From the NCBI GenBank assembly GCA_005116835.1, contig SWDM01000021.1:1-64000 (forward strand): a stretch of DNA of 64,000 nucleotides, written 5' to 3'. The position numbers were made by a program, and so were the translations under genes. Under the pieces are notes generated by a model, which saw nothing but the letters and a program-made list of their open reading frames with translations, was not told where the DNA came from and ran no database searches. This document shows positions 1 through 8,658 of this stretch, piece after piece. Source of the stretch: Nitrospira sp. GTDB lineage: Bacteria; Nitrospirota; Nitrospiria; Nitrospirales; Nitrospiraceae. Position 1 is the first letter of the stretch. Every line of letters begins with the position of its first letter.

Positions 1-127
1 GCGGGCTCGCCTCTCAGTCAGTCAACATACTGTTTCAAGTATGCCTCCTTCCTTCGCGGCTCCGCGCGCCCGTCTCGCGTGGCGTCTCGGCGGTTTCGTC
101 ACGAACTCTCGTGAATAATGCGGGCTA
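1..127 (+). mobile_element. MITE-like element, right part, cut by window edge
   Basis: This stretch matches the right-hand half of the complete element at 58274-58542 over its whole length with scattered substitutions. Both copies carry the same internal text (CAACATACTG near 24, then CGTCACGAAC) and end in the terminal inverted repeat, here CTCTCGTGAATAATGCGGG. The left half lies outside the window. No coding sequence is seen in it. Confidence 0.7.
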
Positions 128-403
128 GTAGCCTTCCCTGTATCTCAAAGTCTCCCAATATATGTCGATTGTCGAGCCTTCAAGGCAGCTGTTGACAATA
201 CGACAGCCGGCACAGTATTACTCGACCGACACAATTGAATGGAGCGCCAATGGCGCCAACTCTTGGACCAGATTTCCACTTTGTATCGAAGACAACATCG
301 AACGAAGGCTTCTCGCATAACGAACTGCGTCGACAATTTGGCGGAAGCCAGTGGATCTTCTGCCGCATTATATTCGCCATCATCAATTTTATAAGGAGTT
401 GGA

Positions 404-781
404 ATGGAGGACTTGGTCATTGAAGAAGAAGGCCCCTCATCCGCACTGAAAATCACGCTTGGCGATTTTCTGGTATTCATTAACTGGATGAATCAAACTG
501 AAAAGTCTCTCGACCGCGCTGAGGCCTTACCGGCTCTCCCCGAATTAGATTCCGGCAAGGTCAGAGGCTGGATCCAATTGGTGCAGCGGCTGGAGGAGCG
601 TTTTCGCCGAAGTGAGGAAAAGAAATTGGCGCTCGAAGCCAATGTCATCGCACAGGAAGCCCAGTTGGGACAACTCTTGTCGCACTTACATGCAAATATC
701 GCTTCCCTCTACGACAATCTTGGACAATCGCAAAAGGCCGAAGAGGTTCGCCGAAGAGCTGAAGCGCTGCATGTCGCTTAA
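404..781 (+). CDS. Hypothetical coiled-coil protein
   Basis: A 125-residue protein starts at ATG after an AAGGAG ribosome site six bases upstream. It has no signal peptide or membrane segment. The N-terminus is acidic (EDLVIEEEG). Residues about 60-120 are rich in Glu, Lys, Arg and Leu with a heptad-like pattern, so a long alpha-helical or coiled-coil stretch is likely; the end (LYDNLGQSQKAEEVRRRAEA) resembles one TPR helix pair. I do not recognise a family and assign no function. It stands alone between the MITE remnant and the GGDEF gene; the 290 bases after it hold no gene I can support. Confidence 0.65.
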   Translation: MEDLVIEEEGPSSALKITLGDFLVFINWMNQTEKSLDRAEALPALPELDSGKVRGWIQLVQRLEERFRRSEEKKLALEANVIAQEAQLGQLLSHLHANIASLYDNLGQSQKAEEVRRRAEALHVA

Positions 782-1072
782 TCCTGAGGAATCTGCTTCG
801 CAGACAGTCAGCGGTGGTTCCTATCTCGTATGCGACCATCTTCGTATATTCATATAATGGTGGTCAGCTCTGGGCTGTTGCGCATGCTTGTGGAGTACTC
901 CCCTCAAGTTTCAGGGGGTTTCCTCATCGTGTTGTCGCATTGTCTTTATCCTTTATCGTCTCATCGCTATAATTAGGCATTCATGGTTGCTTGCCTCCTT
1001 TGCTATGACAAGGGGGTCAGGCCTAGACTCTAGACGTGGGCCGAGCGGTTTACCTGATGGCGGTGGTGCAGG

Positions 1073-1996
1073 ATGATCAAAGTGCTCCTCGTAGAAGACA
1101 ACGATGTCGATGCTGAACTCACGAAGGATCTCCTTTCTGAATGGAGCATGGAGGAGTTTCAGGTTACCCGTGCAAGAACGCTGGGAGAGGGGTTCGGGTT
1201 TCTTGGCCGTGAGCGGTTTGATGCCGTGCTCTTGGACCTGTCTCTTCCAGACGCATTTGGCCTTCCGACGGTCAGACAGTTCCATGCGATGAGCCCGACG
1301 GTCCCTCTTGTCGTCTTAAGCGGTGTGAGCGATCAAAGCTTGGCGCTTCAAGCCGTGCAGCAGGGGGCACAGGACTACCTTGTCAAAGGCCAGGGCCATC
1401 CTGAGCTGTTAGCTCGGGCCATCCGTTACTCCATTGAGCGAAAACGCGCGGAAGAACACCTGACCTATCTCGCCCAGTACGATCAATTGACCGGACTGGT
1501 CAATCGCAGCCTTTTTCGTGATCGGCTGATTCAAGCGATGGCTCGAAGCAAGCGTTTGCACCAACCGATTGCGCTGATGCTCCTGGATCTCGATCGATTC
1601 AAGACGGTGAACGATACTTTCGGCCACGATATGGGTGACGAACTGCTCAAGGCCGTATCGGAGAGGCTCAAGACCTGTGTGAGGGAAACCGATACCGTGG
1701 CCCGCATGGGGGGGGACGAGTTTACAATTATTCTAGAAGGCGCCTCTTCCCAACAGAACATCCTTACGGTGGCAACACGCATCGCGGAATCCATTGGCAC
1801 GCCGTTTGAGATCAAGGGGCAACAGATATCCGTCGGTATCAGCATCGGAATTACGATTTACCCTCATGACGATCATCCCATCGACGAATTGATGAAGCAT
1901 GCCGATATGGCTATGTATCGAGCCAAGCAGCAAGGCGGCAATACCTTCCATCTTCATGAAGCCTCTGAAACGCCCTCGGCCAATCTTCTTCCCTAG
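1073..1996 (+). CDS. Response regulator with GGDEF diguanylate cyclase domain
   Basis: This 307-residue cytoplasmic protein joins a receiver domain (residues 1-122) to a GGDEF domain (about 130-295). The receiver has the acidic pocket E8-D9, the phospho-acceptor D55 in VLLDLSLPD and the conserved K105. The cyclase has an intact GGDEF at 213-217 and an RxxD product-inhibition site at R204-D207, five residues before it, so it is predicted to make c-di-GMP upon phosphorylation and to be feedback-inhibited. No EAL domain is present. No histidine kinase lies beside it, so the phosphodonor is unknown. The start is the only ATG giving a full receiver; GCAGG precedes it. Confidence 0.93.
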   Translation: MIKVLLVEDNDVDAELTKDLLSEWSMEEFQVTRARTLGEGFGFLGRERFDAVLLDLSLPDAFGLPTVRQFHAMSPTVPLVVLSGVSDQSLALQAVQQGAQDYLVKGQGHPELLARAIRYSIERKRAEEHLTYLAQYDQLTGLVNRSLFRDRLIQAMARSKRLHQPIALMLLDLDRFKTVNDTFGHDMGDELLKAVSERLKTCVRETDTVARMGGDEFTIILEGASSQQNILTVATRIAESIGTPFEIKGQQISVGISIGITIYPHDDHPIDELMKHADMAMYRAKQQGGNTFHLHEASETPSANLLP

Positions 1997-2030
1997 AACA
2001 TTCTGAAGAAGTTCGGCAGTCTGTCTCGTT

Positions 2031-2125
2031 AATTTGATTTGTTTACTTCGTTTGGGTTTTTTGGTTGTACGAAACTAACCAAATGAACCAAACAGACAAA
2101 ACAAACCAGATAGACCAGGCTGGGC
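2031..2125. repeat. Dispersed palindromic repeat with 9-nt period
   Basis: The left arm is T/G-rich (TTTGGGTTTTTTGGTTG) and the right arm is A/C-rich (ACCAAATGAACCAAACAG), the two being imperfect inverted repeats. Within each arm the text recurs every nine bases on the pattern ACCARATNA. It is a member of the family also found at 2939, 28021, 42270, 46369 and 51733. It ends where the beta-helix gene ends and could act as its terminator. Confidence 0.75.
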
Positions 2126-2128
2126 CCA

Positions 2129-2917
2129 TCATCGACCGATGTCACCTAAGGGTTGGTCTGTCACGGTCACGGTTCCACGCGGATTGTGTTCAAGATCGTT
2201 AGAGGTGTCGAGCGCTTCTCGGCCCGGCGTGGGATGGCAGTCTGGGGTCATCACTATCCCCCAGTGCTGATTCTGGCTGCATGTGTTATCGATCAAGAGC
2301 GCTTCTGCATGATGAAAGAGGAGAATGCCACTGAGCATATTTCCTCGGCATCGGTTCCTGACGATTTCCGGATGGCTCCCAGGATCCCGTACCGCGATTC
2401 CGAAATGGTGGTTACCGCTACAGACATTGTCGGCGATCCTCGGTTGTGCCCCTGCAAACACAAAAATTCCCGATTCGCGGTTACCGCACACTTCGTTGTC
2501 GATAAATGTCGGTCGCGATTGCGGGCCATAAATCACGATACCGGACAGAATACCCTCTGTGGCGCGGCATTGTGTCACTGTACATGAGCTATCGAGGAGG
2601 TTCATCGATGAATTCTGATCGCTCCCGACATATCGAAACGTGATGCCGGAGATGCGACCGCTTGGAACCTGCTGCAGATAGAGAGGCCCTCCACGGCGGG
2701 AAAATATTTGCACCTCATCTCGACCGGCTCCCACCAAATGAATCGGTCGCCCGATGATAAAGACTTTGTCCTCATAGATTCCTGGGCGAACGAACACTTG
2801 ATCATATTCTCCGGTGTCGAGTAGCGCCGCGCTGGGTCGCGGGTAAGAGTCACCGTCGTTTGCGTCGACGATCAAGGTCTTTCCTCCGAGTGGGTTTGGC
2901 GGAGGATCAGTCATCAT
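2129..2917 (-). CDS. Right-handed parallel beta-helix repeat protein
   Basis: About 262 residues. From about residue 80 the sequence is a series of roughly 22-residue rungs with SGI, FGI and WGI turns and recurring N/C positions (DNEVCGNRESGIFVF, DNVCSGNHHFGIAV, RNRCRGNMLSGILL, DNTCSQNQHWGIVM), typical of NosD/pectate-lyase-like beta-helix folds. The N-terminus (IVDANDGDSYPRPSAALLD..VFVRPGIYEDKVFI) is the usual lead-in of this fold. There is no signal peptide, so it may be cytoplasmic. I chose ATG at 2917 because AAGGGA lies seven bases upstream; a TTG six bases earlier is too close to it. The gene is bracketed by two copies of the 9-nt-period repeat. Substrate unknown. Confidence 0.8.
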   Translation of the reverse strand: MMTDPPPNPLGGKTLIVDANDGDSYPRPSAALLDTGEYDQVFVRPGIYEDKVFIIGRPIHLVGAGRDEVQIFSRRGGPLYLQQVPSGRISGITFRYVGSDQNSSMNLLDSSCTVTQCRATEGILSGIVIYGPQSRPTFIDNEVCGNRESGIFVFAGAQPRIADNVCSGNHHFGIAVRDPGSHPEIVRNRCRGNMLSGILLFHHAEALLIDNTCSQNQHWGIVMTPDCHPTPGREALDTSNDLEHNPRGTVTVTDQPLGDIGR

Positions 2918-2938
2918 AGTCAAGTCCCTTCACCGCTC

Positions 2939-3047
2939 TTTTTTTGTTCATTTGGTTTGTTTGGTCTGTTTGGTTTTTTGGTTGAACGAAAGTAACCATA
3001 TGAACCAAATCAACCAGATAAACAAGATAAACCAGACTGACCGAGCG
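2939..3047. repeat. Dispersed palindromic repeat with 9-nt period
   Basis: A second copy of the 9-nt family: a T/G-rich arm (TTTGGTTTGTTTGGTCTG, 2949 on) followed by an A/C-rich arm (ACCAAATCAACCAGATAA) about 50 bases later. The two arms pair imperfectly around TTTTTTGGTTGAACGAAAGT. It lies just upstream of the beta-helix gene start and could be within its leader. Confidence 0.75.
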
Positions 3048-3337
3048 GCATTATTTCGGCCCCGAGCCGGCAAGTCAAGTTTCAGCAAATCGTTTACTGA
3101 GGCCACTTTGTGAGCACATCTTCTATATCTGTCAAGCGAGGATTTGGTGAACAGATCGTACAATTGTGTCGCAGAGGCTGTTGCAGTCCATCGTTACTAT
3201 TAATGACTGGACGGGGCCAAACTCCTGGATTCCCGTCGGTTTTGCCCAAACCTGCTGGTTACTTGTTGGCATGACGATTGCGTTGTACAGGAGAGGAAGT
3301 ACACCGAGACCTTGTCGAGCAGTACGGAGGCATTATG

Positions 3338-3850
3338 ATGAAGCTATTTTTGAGCATGCTTTCTGGAATGGTCATTGTGCTGTTCTCTCTTAATCTCGCT
3401 GTCGCTGCTCCCTCCAATGAGCAAGATTCGTCACGGCATCTGTACGACCGGGTGATGGAGGAGTACAAACATAGGGACTATGCGGCTGCGCTGGCTGGTT
3501 TTCGATTCTTTCTTGAGCTCCATGGGCAGTCCTCGCTGGCAGCGAACGCGCAATACTGGGTGGGAGAATGTCAGTATCGATTAGGTCGTTACAAGGAAGC
3601 CTTGAAATCCTTTTACCAGGTTGTGTCGTACTACCCTCTAAGCCCGAAACTTGCTGCCTCGACTTTGAAGATCGGGCAAACCTATACGAGGTTAAAGGAT
3701 CATGAAAAGGCCCGTATGATGTTTGAGCGCGTGGTCGATCAATATCCTGAAAGCGCCGAAGCCGAGTCGGCGAAGAAAGCACTCGAGGCAATGGCGGTGC
3801 GGGATGAGGAACCGAGCGCTCAATTGACGGGTAACAGCCTTTCGGAGTAG
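3338..3850 (+). CDS. YbgF/CpoB-like periplasmic TPR protein
   Basis: About 170 residues: a signal peptide (MKLFLSMLSGMVIVLFSLNL, cleavage near AVAA), then three TPR-like units of the Tol-Pal YbgF type (YDRVMEEYKHRDYAAAL, AQYWVGECQYRLGRYKEAL, ALKIGQTYTRLKDHEKA-like). These modules (about 35-residue repeats with the A..A.Y..G...Y....Y..A pattern) help envelope proteins dock during division. The N-terminal trimerising coiled coil of full YbgF/CpoB is absent, and no tol/pal genes are adjacent, so the role is only inferred. Start: ATG at 3338 (ACGGAGG seven bases upstream); the ATG at 3335 is also possible. Convergent with the DUF2726 gene, four bases apart. Confidence 0.8.
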   Translation: MKLFLSMLSGMVIVLFSLNLAVAAPSNEQDSSRHLYDRVMEEYKHRDYAAALAGFRFFLELHGQSSLAANAQYWVGECQYRLGRYKEALKSFYQVVSYYPLSPKLAASTLKIGQTYTRLKDHEKARMMFERVVDQYPESAEAESAKKALEAMAVRDEEPSAQLTGNSLSE

Positions 3851-3854
3851 GCGC

Positions 3855-4367
3855 TTACTCCTCATCGCTGACGCGAAATAACTGAGCTAGTTGAGGCACT
3901 GAATAGGACGTGTGAGATTGCAAGGTGGTCAACGTGATACCGGCTGCCTCCAGGACAGTTTGGATCTCCTGTCTCCGAGCGACCTCGTCCGGCTGAAGGG
4001 GACTTTCTTCTTCAAGCAACACAACCTGCTCCGCCGTCTTTGTTCCTGGGTGGACTAACACAAAATCGAGTTGCTTGAGCGCGATCTGTCTCAGTATCTG
4101 GGAGCGAATTTTCCCTTCCGCCTCGACGCTGACAACAGACCACAGTGGAACTCTTGCAAACACAAGATAGTGGTCTTCTACGGCCAAACGGATAAGATTG
4201 TAAAGCAAGAGATCGTTGTCGGTCAGCAGCGGTTGAGGCCGTAGCGTGACACCGGGAGACAGCACAAAGGGCTCTTTGTTGGCTGTCCCAGCGGTCGACG
4301 AGGTTTTCAGTCGCCACACCAGAAGAGCCAGGAGTGCGATTGCAAGGCCGATGAATAGATTGTCCAT
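3855..4367 (-). CDS. DUF2726 domain membrane-anchored protein
   Basis: About 170 residues with one N-terminal membrane segment (LFIGLAIALLALLVW) and a DUF2726-type cytoplasmic domain: the L..NE..LY..L...V.DHYLVF.RVPLWSVV start, a DFVLVHP segment and a ..AGI.. end are the usual landmarks. The domain is distantly nuclease-like and often linked to topoisomerase C-terminal zinc fingers; here no finger is present. The ATG at 4367 sits seven bases after the anmK stop, so the two are probably cotranscribed. A GTG start inside anmK would add ten residues without an obvious ribosome site. Function unknown. Confidence 0.75.
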   Translation of the reverse strand: MDNLFIGLAIALLALLVWRLKTSSTAGTANKEPFVLSPGVTLRPQPLLTDNDLLLYNLIRLAVEDHYLVFARVPLWSVVSVEAEGKIRSQILRQIALKQLDFVLVHPGTKTAEQVVLLEEESPLQPDEVARRQEIQTVLEAAGITLTTLQSHTSYSVPQLAQLFRVSDEE

Positions 4368-4374
4368 CGTGCAG

Positions 4375-5553
4375 CTACCGTCTGCGGACGGACTCACGCC
4401 AGTGAGGCCCGTTCGGAACTATTGTGCCAAGGAGTACAGGATGATTCGCGCCCGTTACCGCTGGGATATTGCCCCACTGTCCGGTCATGGTTTGGTAGGC
4501 CAATAGGGCAAAGGCCACTGCCTCAAACGATTTACTGTCCCACCCCAAGGCCTCGAAGGTCGTTACCGGAACCGGGGCGAAGACCGTCGCGAGGTGGCTC
4601 ATGATGGCTCGATTACGGACTCCACCGCCGCCCACCACGACTTCATCGATCTCACTGGTGATCCACCGTCGCGAGGTTCCCACGGCCTTAGCTGTCCACA
4701 TACTACAAGTCGCCAACAGGTCTTCGATCGAGAGGTTGCGTTGTTGTTGGATGGCGACGATATCCTCAATGAGATCAGAGCCGAATGCTTCCCGCCCGGT
4801 CGATTTTGGCGGTCGCTTCGATAGAAAGGGATGGGCAAGCAGCTTGCCCAACAGTCGTGAGTCGACCTGTCCTTTCATCGCCAGCTTGCCATCCCGATCC
4901 ATCAATAGGCGACCATCGGTAATACGCGCCATGAGACTGTCCAGCACCATGTTGGCCGGTCCCGTATCGAATGCCTGCACTCCACTGAGCTGCCCCCCCT
5001 TGGGTATGTAGGTCACGTTGCTGATACCTCCGAGGTTTACCACCAACCTTGCGCGACGCGCATGTTTCAGGAGCAGGGCATGTGCCGCCGGCGCCAGTGG
5101 AGCTCCTTGACCTCCTGCGGCGATGTCGCGTGGGCGGAAATTAGCCACGGTGGTAATTCCAGTTCGTTCGGCAATGACCGCCGGTTCGGCGATCTGCAGG
5201 GTCGAGCGAATGGCTCCGACTCCCGGCGCATGGATGCCATGGGGAAGATGATGCACCGTTTGACCGTGAGAGCCGATCAATGCCACGTCGCTCGGTTGAA
5301 GATTTCCCTGTCGAATGACGTGCAGCGCTGCGTTCGCAAACCATTCTCCCAGTAACGCATTGAGGTGGCACACCTCTGCGACTGTCCCCGAAACCGATGT
5401 AGTGAGAATACGCTGTTGTAACGAGCGCGGATACGCCAGCGTGTGTGCGGCGAGCGTACGCGCCTTCAGGGTGCGACCTCGCCCGGTAATGTCTACCAGC
5501 GCAGCATCGACACCATCGGCGGATGTTCCAGACATGAGTCCCACGACGCGCAT
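4375..5553 (-). CDS. anmK: Anhydro-N-acetylmuramic acid kinase
   Basis: 392 residues, normal length for AnmK, which phosphorylates and opens 1,6-anhydro-MurNAc released during peptidoglycan turnover to give MurNAc-6-phosphate. The ATP-binding fold of the sugar kinase/actin superfamily is visible: GLMSGTSADGVD at residues 5-16, GSHGQTVHHLPHG, RPRDIAAGGQGAPLAPA, VVNLGGISNVTYIP, DTGPANMVLD, and VGGGGVRNRAIM near the C-terminus. Start ATG follows GGAGG. It leads a two-gene unit with the DUF2726 protein. No murQ or nagZ is adjacent. Confidence 0.95.
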   Translation of the reverse strand: MRVVGLMSGTSADGVDAALVDITGRGRTLKARTLAAHTLAYPRSLQQRILTTSVSGTVAEVCHLNALLGEWFANAALHVIRQGNLQPSDVALIGSHGQTVHHLPHGIHAPGVGAIRSTLQIAEPAVIAERTGITTVANFRPRDIAAGGQGAPLAPAAHALLLKHARRARLVVNLGGISNVTYIPKGGQLSGVQAFDTGPANMVLDSLMARITDGRLLMDRDGKLAMKGQVDSRLLGKLLAHPFLSKRPPKSTGREAFGSDLIEDIVAIQQQRNLSIEDLLATCSMWTAKAVGTSRRWITSEIDEVVVGGGGVRNRAIMSHLATVFAPVPVTTFEALGWDSKSFEAVAFALLAYQTMTGQWGNIPAVTGANHPVLLGTIVPNGPHWRESVRRR

Positions 5554-5697
5554 TCCTTGATCCTCCAGTGATTGCCTTCGATGTATGGCAGGACCGCTAC
5601 GCTAATCGAACTAGCCTGAAGGGTCAAGCAGGGAAAGCATAATGACCCCAACGATTGATATCGTCCGGTGTTGCTTCGTTGACAACAAGGGAACCCA

Positions 5698-6645
5698 ATG
5701 TTACCGTCCTCGCCCATGCTGAATCTCCGATTGCCCCGTTTGGTCTTGATAATCCTCATTGGTTACGGTCTGGTTATTGCCCCTCAGCTCTTTGCCTCCT
5801 CACCGATGGAGCCGGTCAAGGTCGTCGTCACGATTCCTGTCTTGAAAGATCTCGTCGAACAAGTCGGTGGCCCCCATGTAAAGGTGACCTCCCTCTTGAA
5901 CGGTTATGAGAACGAACATACCTATTCCCCGAAGCCTAGCGATCTCGTGGCCGTCCGGAAAGCTCGCCTACTGTTCGAAGTCGGGATTGGGCTTGAAGTC
6001 TGGGTCTCTTCGTTAGTGAAAAATGCCGGCAGTCCATCACTTCGGGTTATCACCACATCGAAAGGAATTGCGCTTCTTCGGGATAGGCCGGATCATGCCG
6101 GTGCGACTCATGCCGGTGGCGAAGACGAACGAGGGAATCCTCACGTATGGCTGGATCCTGAAAATGCGATGACAATGATGCGGCACATTACCGAGGCGCT
6201 TATTCAGGTCGATCCGGCACATGCAGCAGAATATAGGACGAATCAAGCCACTTACCTTCGGAAACTGGACCAACTTCGAGGAGAGTTAAGCGATAGGCTT
6301 ACACGCCTTGCCGATCGGCGATTCATCGCCCATCATCCGGCCTGGCCATACTTCGCAAGACGTTTTGGGTTCGAGATTGTTGGGACGATCCAGCCGCAAT
6401 CCGGGAGCGAGCCATCTGCGCTCCACATTCACGGACTCATCGCAAAAATCAAGAAAGATAGAGTCAAGGTCGTGGTTTCCGAGATTCAGCTGAGCCAAAA
6501 AGTGCCAGAACTCTTAGCCAAGGAAACCGGCGCTCGCGTGGTGGTGCTGACTACGCTCACGGGAGGCCTGCCGCACACAGATACCTATCTCGACATGCTC
6601 CGTTATAATGTGCTCCAATTGGCCAATGCGCTGGAAGTGCCCTAG
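5698..6645 (+). CDS. Metal ABC transporter substrate-binding protein (ZnuA-like)
   Basis: 315 residues of cluster A-I (ZnuA/TroA) type, a periplasmic receptor for Zn2+ or Mn2+. A hydrophobic signal segment covers residues 10-34. Likely metal ligands are H74 in NEHTYSPKP, H149 in NPHVWLDP, H212/H213 in FIAHHPAWPYFARRFG and an acidic residue near the end (TDTYLDMLRYN). A short His/Asp/Glu loop (133-146, DHAGATHAGGEDE) lies before the second ligand, a feature common in zinc rather than manganese receptors. AAGGGAACCCA precedes the ATG. It is first in the operon with the ATPase and permease; a hairpin follows it. Confidence 0.92.
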   Translation: MLPSSPMLNLRLPRLVLIILIGYGLVIAPQLFASSPMEPVKVVVTIPVLKDLVEQVGGPHVKVTSLLNGYENEHTYSPKPSDLVAVRKARLLFEVGIGLEVWVSSLVKNAGSPSLRVITTSKGIALLRDRPDHAGATHAGGEDERGNPHVWLDPENAMTMMRHITEALIQVDPAHAAEYRTNQATYLRKLDQLRGELSDRLTRLADRRFIAHHPAWPYFARRFGFEIVGTIQPQSGSEPSALHIHGLIAKIKKDRVKVVVSEIQLSQKVPELLAKETGARVVVLTTLTGGLPHTDTYLDMLRYNVLQLANALEVP

Positions 6646-6673
6646 TCCACAATATTAACGCTCAAAGGTCATT

Positions 6674-6703
6674 AAGTCGCTGACTCAGAAAGTCAGGCGA
6701 CTT
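6674..6703 (+). other. Intercistronic hairpin after the binding-protein gene
   Basis: AAGTCGCTGACT pairs with AGTCAGGCGACTT across a five-base loop, with one bulged G. There is no T tract, so it is not a canonical terminator. In ABC operons such stems after the binding-protein gene often stabilise its mRNA or attenuate downstream transcription; that role is inferred. Confidence 0.55.
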
Positions 6704-6747
6704 GAAGACAGTTGAACGCGCCGACCTTCAGACTTTTCATTATTCTT

Positions 6748-7530
6748 ATGTCGCCTCCGATCATTCATTTCGACCATGCCACGTTTGGGTTTCCTGGAGT
6801 GGTGGCACTTGAGGACATCTCGCTTGAGATTCAGTCCGGGGAGTTCGTGGGGGTTATTGGGCCCAACGGGTCTGGTAAAACGACTCTCTGCCGGGCAGTC
6901 CTCGGTTTGATGGCTCCGATGAGGGGCCATTTGAGAATTTTTGATTGTGCCTGCGATGAACTACGGTGTCATCACCGGGCCAGAATCGGTTATCTCCCTC
7001 AGAAGGGCGTCGTTGATCGTAACTTTCCTGTCACTGTTCTGGAAACGGTCATGATGGGGCGGTATGGCACGTTAGGTCTGTTTGCTCGGCCATCGGGAAA
7101 AGATCGAAAAATTGCCTTAGATGCGCTGGCGCATGTGGGGATGGAGGGGCATCGAGATGGTGCATTGGGCCATCTCTCCGGAGGACAGCAGCAGCGGGTC
7201 TTCATCGCCAGAGCCTTGGCCCAGCAACCGGATGTGTTGTTGTTAGACGAGCCGACGACAGGATTGGACATCACCACGCAGCATAATGTCATCGAGTTGG
7301 TGCAGCATCTGCACGAAGAGTTGGGCTTGACCGTTCTCCTGATTACCCACGATATCAACATGATCCGTTCGCGTGTGGACCGGCTCGTACTCCTTAAGAC
7401 CCGCCTTTACGCAGCCGGGCCGCCTGCCGATGTGCTGAAGCCAGAGATTCTCAGCCAAGTCTATGGGAAAGACCTGGTAATTACAGACAAAGACCTCGTT
7501 ATTGTCGAGGATTACCACCACCATCATTGA
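6748..7530 (+). CDS. Metal ABC transporter ATP-binding protein (ZnuC-like)
   Basis: About 260 residues, the ATPase of the zinc/manganese-type importer. Walker A GPNGSGKTT, Q-loop YLPQKG, signature LSGGQQQR, Walker B LLLDEPTTGLD and H-loop ITHD are all intact. The C-terminus ends in a four-His tail (EDYHHHH), frequent in metal transporters and possibly a regulatory metal site. I chose ATG 6748 because the ABC fold starts immediately (IIHFDHATFGFPG); a TTG at 6712 would add twelve unsupported residues. No strong ribosome site is seen. The permease follows after 12 bases. Confidence 0.92.
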   Translation: MSPPIIHFDHATFGFPGVVALEDISLEIQSGEFVGVIGPNGSGKTTLCRAVLGLMAPMRGHLRIFDCACDELRCHHRARIGYLPQKGVVDRNFPVTVLETVMMGRYGTLGLFARPSGKDRKIALDALAHVGMEGHRDGALGHLSGGQQQRVFIARALAQQPDVLLLDEPTTGLDITTQHNVIELVQHLHEELGLTVLLITHDINMIRSRVDRLVLLKTRLYAAGPPADVLKPEILSQVYGKDLVITDKDLVIVEDYHHHH

Positions 7531-7542
7531 CCATGGTTCACG

Positions 7543-8367
7543 ATGCTTGAACTATTCATGTACGATTTCATGCAGCGCTCCCTCCTTGCCGCGGCGATGG
7601 TGGGAGCGCTCTGCTCACTTATCGGTGTCTTCGTCGTGCTGCGAGGGCTGGCGTTTATGGGAGCCGGCACGGCGCATGCGGCATTCGCCGGAGTTGCGCT
7701 CGGTTATCTCATGGGCTGGCCGCCACTGCTCATGGCCATTCTTTTCGGCCTGGCCACGGTCTGGATCACGGGATGGGTAGAGGAAAAGGGCCGGATGAAG
7801 CTGGATGTCTCGATCGGCATTCTCTATACAGCAACCATGGCTCTGGCCATTCTCTTCATCGGTCTCATGAAGACTTATAACGCAGAGATTTACGGTTATC
7901 TTTTTGGGAATGTTCTTGCCGTGACTACTGAAGAGTTGGGAATCATTACAGGCTTGAGTGTCGTCGTCATCGGTGCGATTGTGCTGTTTTCTAAGGAGCT
8001 GTACTTTATTGCATTCGATCAGGAAATGGCAGAAGCTTCCGGCGTGCCGGCCCGGCGCATATTTTTTCTGTTGCTGACACTGATTGCGCTCACAGTAGTG
8101 ATATCTCTTAAGACTGTCGGGGCGATTCTGGTCTTCGCGATGATCTTGATCCCAGCTTCCACCGCTTACCAGCTGACCCATAGCCTCTCGACACTGACCT
8201 GGTATTCGGTCCTTATCGGAATTACTTGCTCAGTGGGTGGAGTCCTCATCTCCTCCTACTGGGATATTCCCTCCGGTCCCGCCATTGTGTTACTCGCCAC
8301 CGCGCTGTTCTTTATTGCAGTCATTTTTTCTCCCAAGCGTCAGCGGCAATCTCTTGCTGTTACGTAA
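7543..8367 (+). CDS. Metal ABC transporter permease (ZnuB-like)
   Basis: 274 residues with about eight or nine hydrophobic segments, the membrane channel of the zinc/manganese-type ABC importer (ABC-3 family). Landmarks: the MRAFMGAG-like RGLAFMGAGTAHAAFAGVALG, VSIGILYTATMALAILF, and the late LLTLIALTVVISLKTVGAILVFAMILIPA block, which is the usual cytoplasmic loop contacting the ATPase. It closes the three-gene operon. The 290 bases beyond it up to the outer-membrane protein hold no gene; TTGCTG and TTATCT at about 8600-8624 may be a promoter for the next gene but the 15-base spacing is short. Confidence 0.92.
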   Translation: MLELFMYDFMQRSLLAAAMVGALCSLIGVFVVLRGLAFMGAGTAHAAFAGVALGYLMGWPPLLMAILFGLATVWITGWVEEKGRMKLDVSIGILYTATMALAILFIGLMKTYNAEIYGYLFGNVLAVTTEELGIITGLSVVVIGAIVLFSKELYFIAFDQEMAEASGVPARRIFFLLLTLIALTVVISLKTVGAILVFAMILIPASTAYQLTHSLSTLTWYSVLIGITCSVGGVLISSYWDIPSGPAIVLLATALFFIAVIFSPKRQRQSLAVT

Positions 8368-8658
8368 CCTCAACACCGTATCACGCGTTGCTATCTGAAC
8401 TCTCGTCCACCTGCATGTTGGCTCTCCACCTGTAGGCCTATCCATACAATGCTGTGTCGACTATGAGACATTATTCCTCATAGGGAACGGCGCCAGGATT
8501 GCCATGGAATCGCCCAACAACATATTGAATAGGCAGTTCCGGTCATTAGATCACAATGGAGTGAGGTAAGATCGTGGGTACCGAACTTGCCTTGCTGACA
8601 GGGAGTAATGCTTTATCTGTAAGCCATTCACACCAATACATTACGGAGGGTTTATTCA

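Noticed and set aside
2948-3163. Open frame rich in FIWLIWFIW on the minus strand
   Set aside because: It is the 9-nt-period repeat read as protein; no ribosome site or family.
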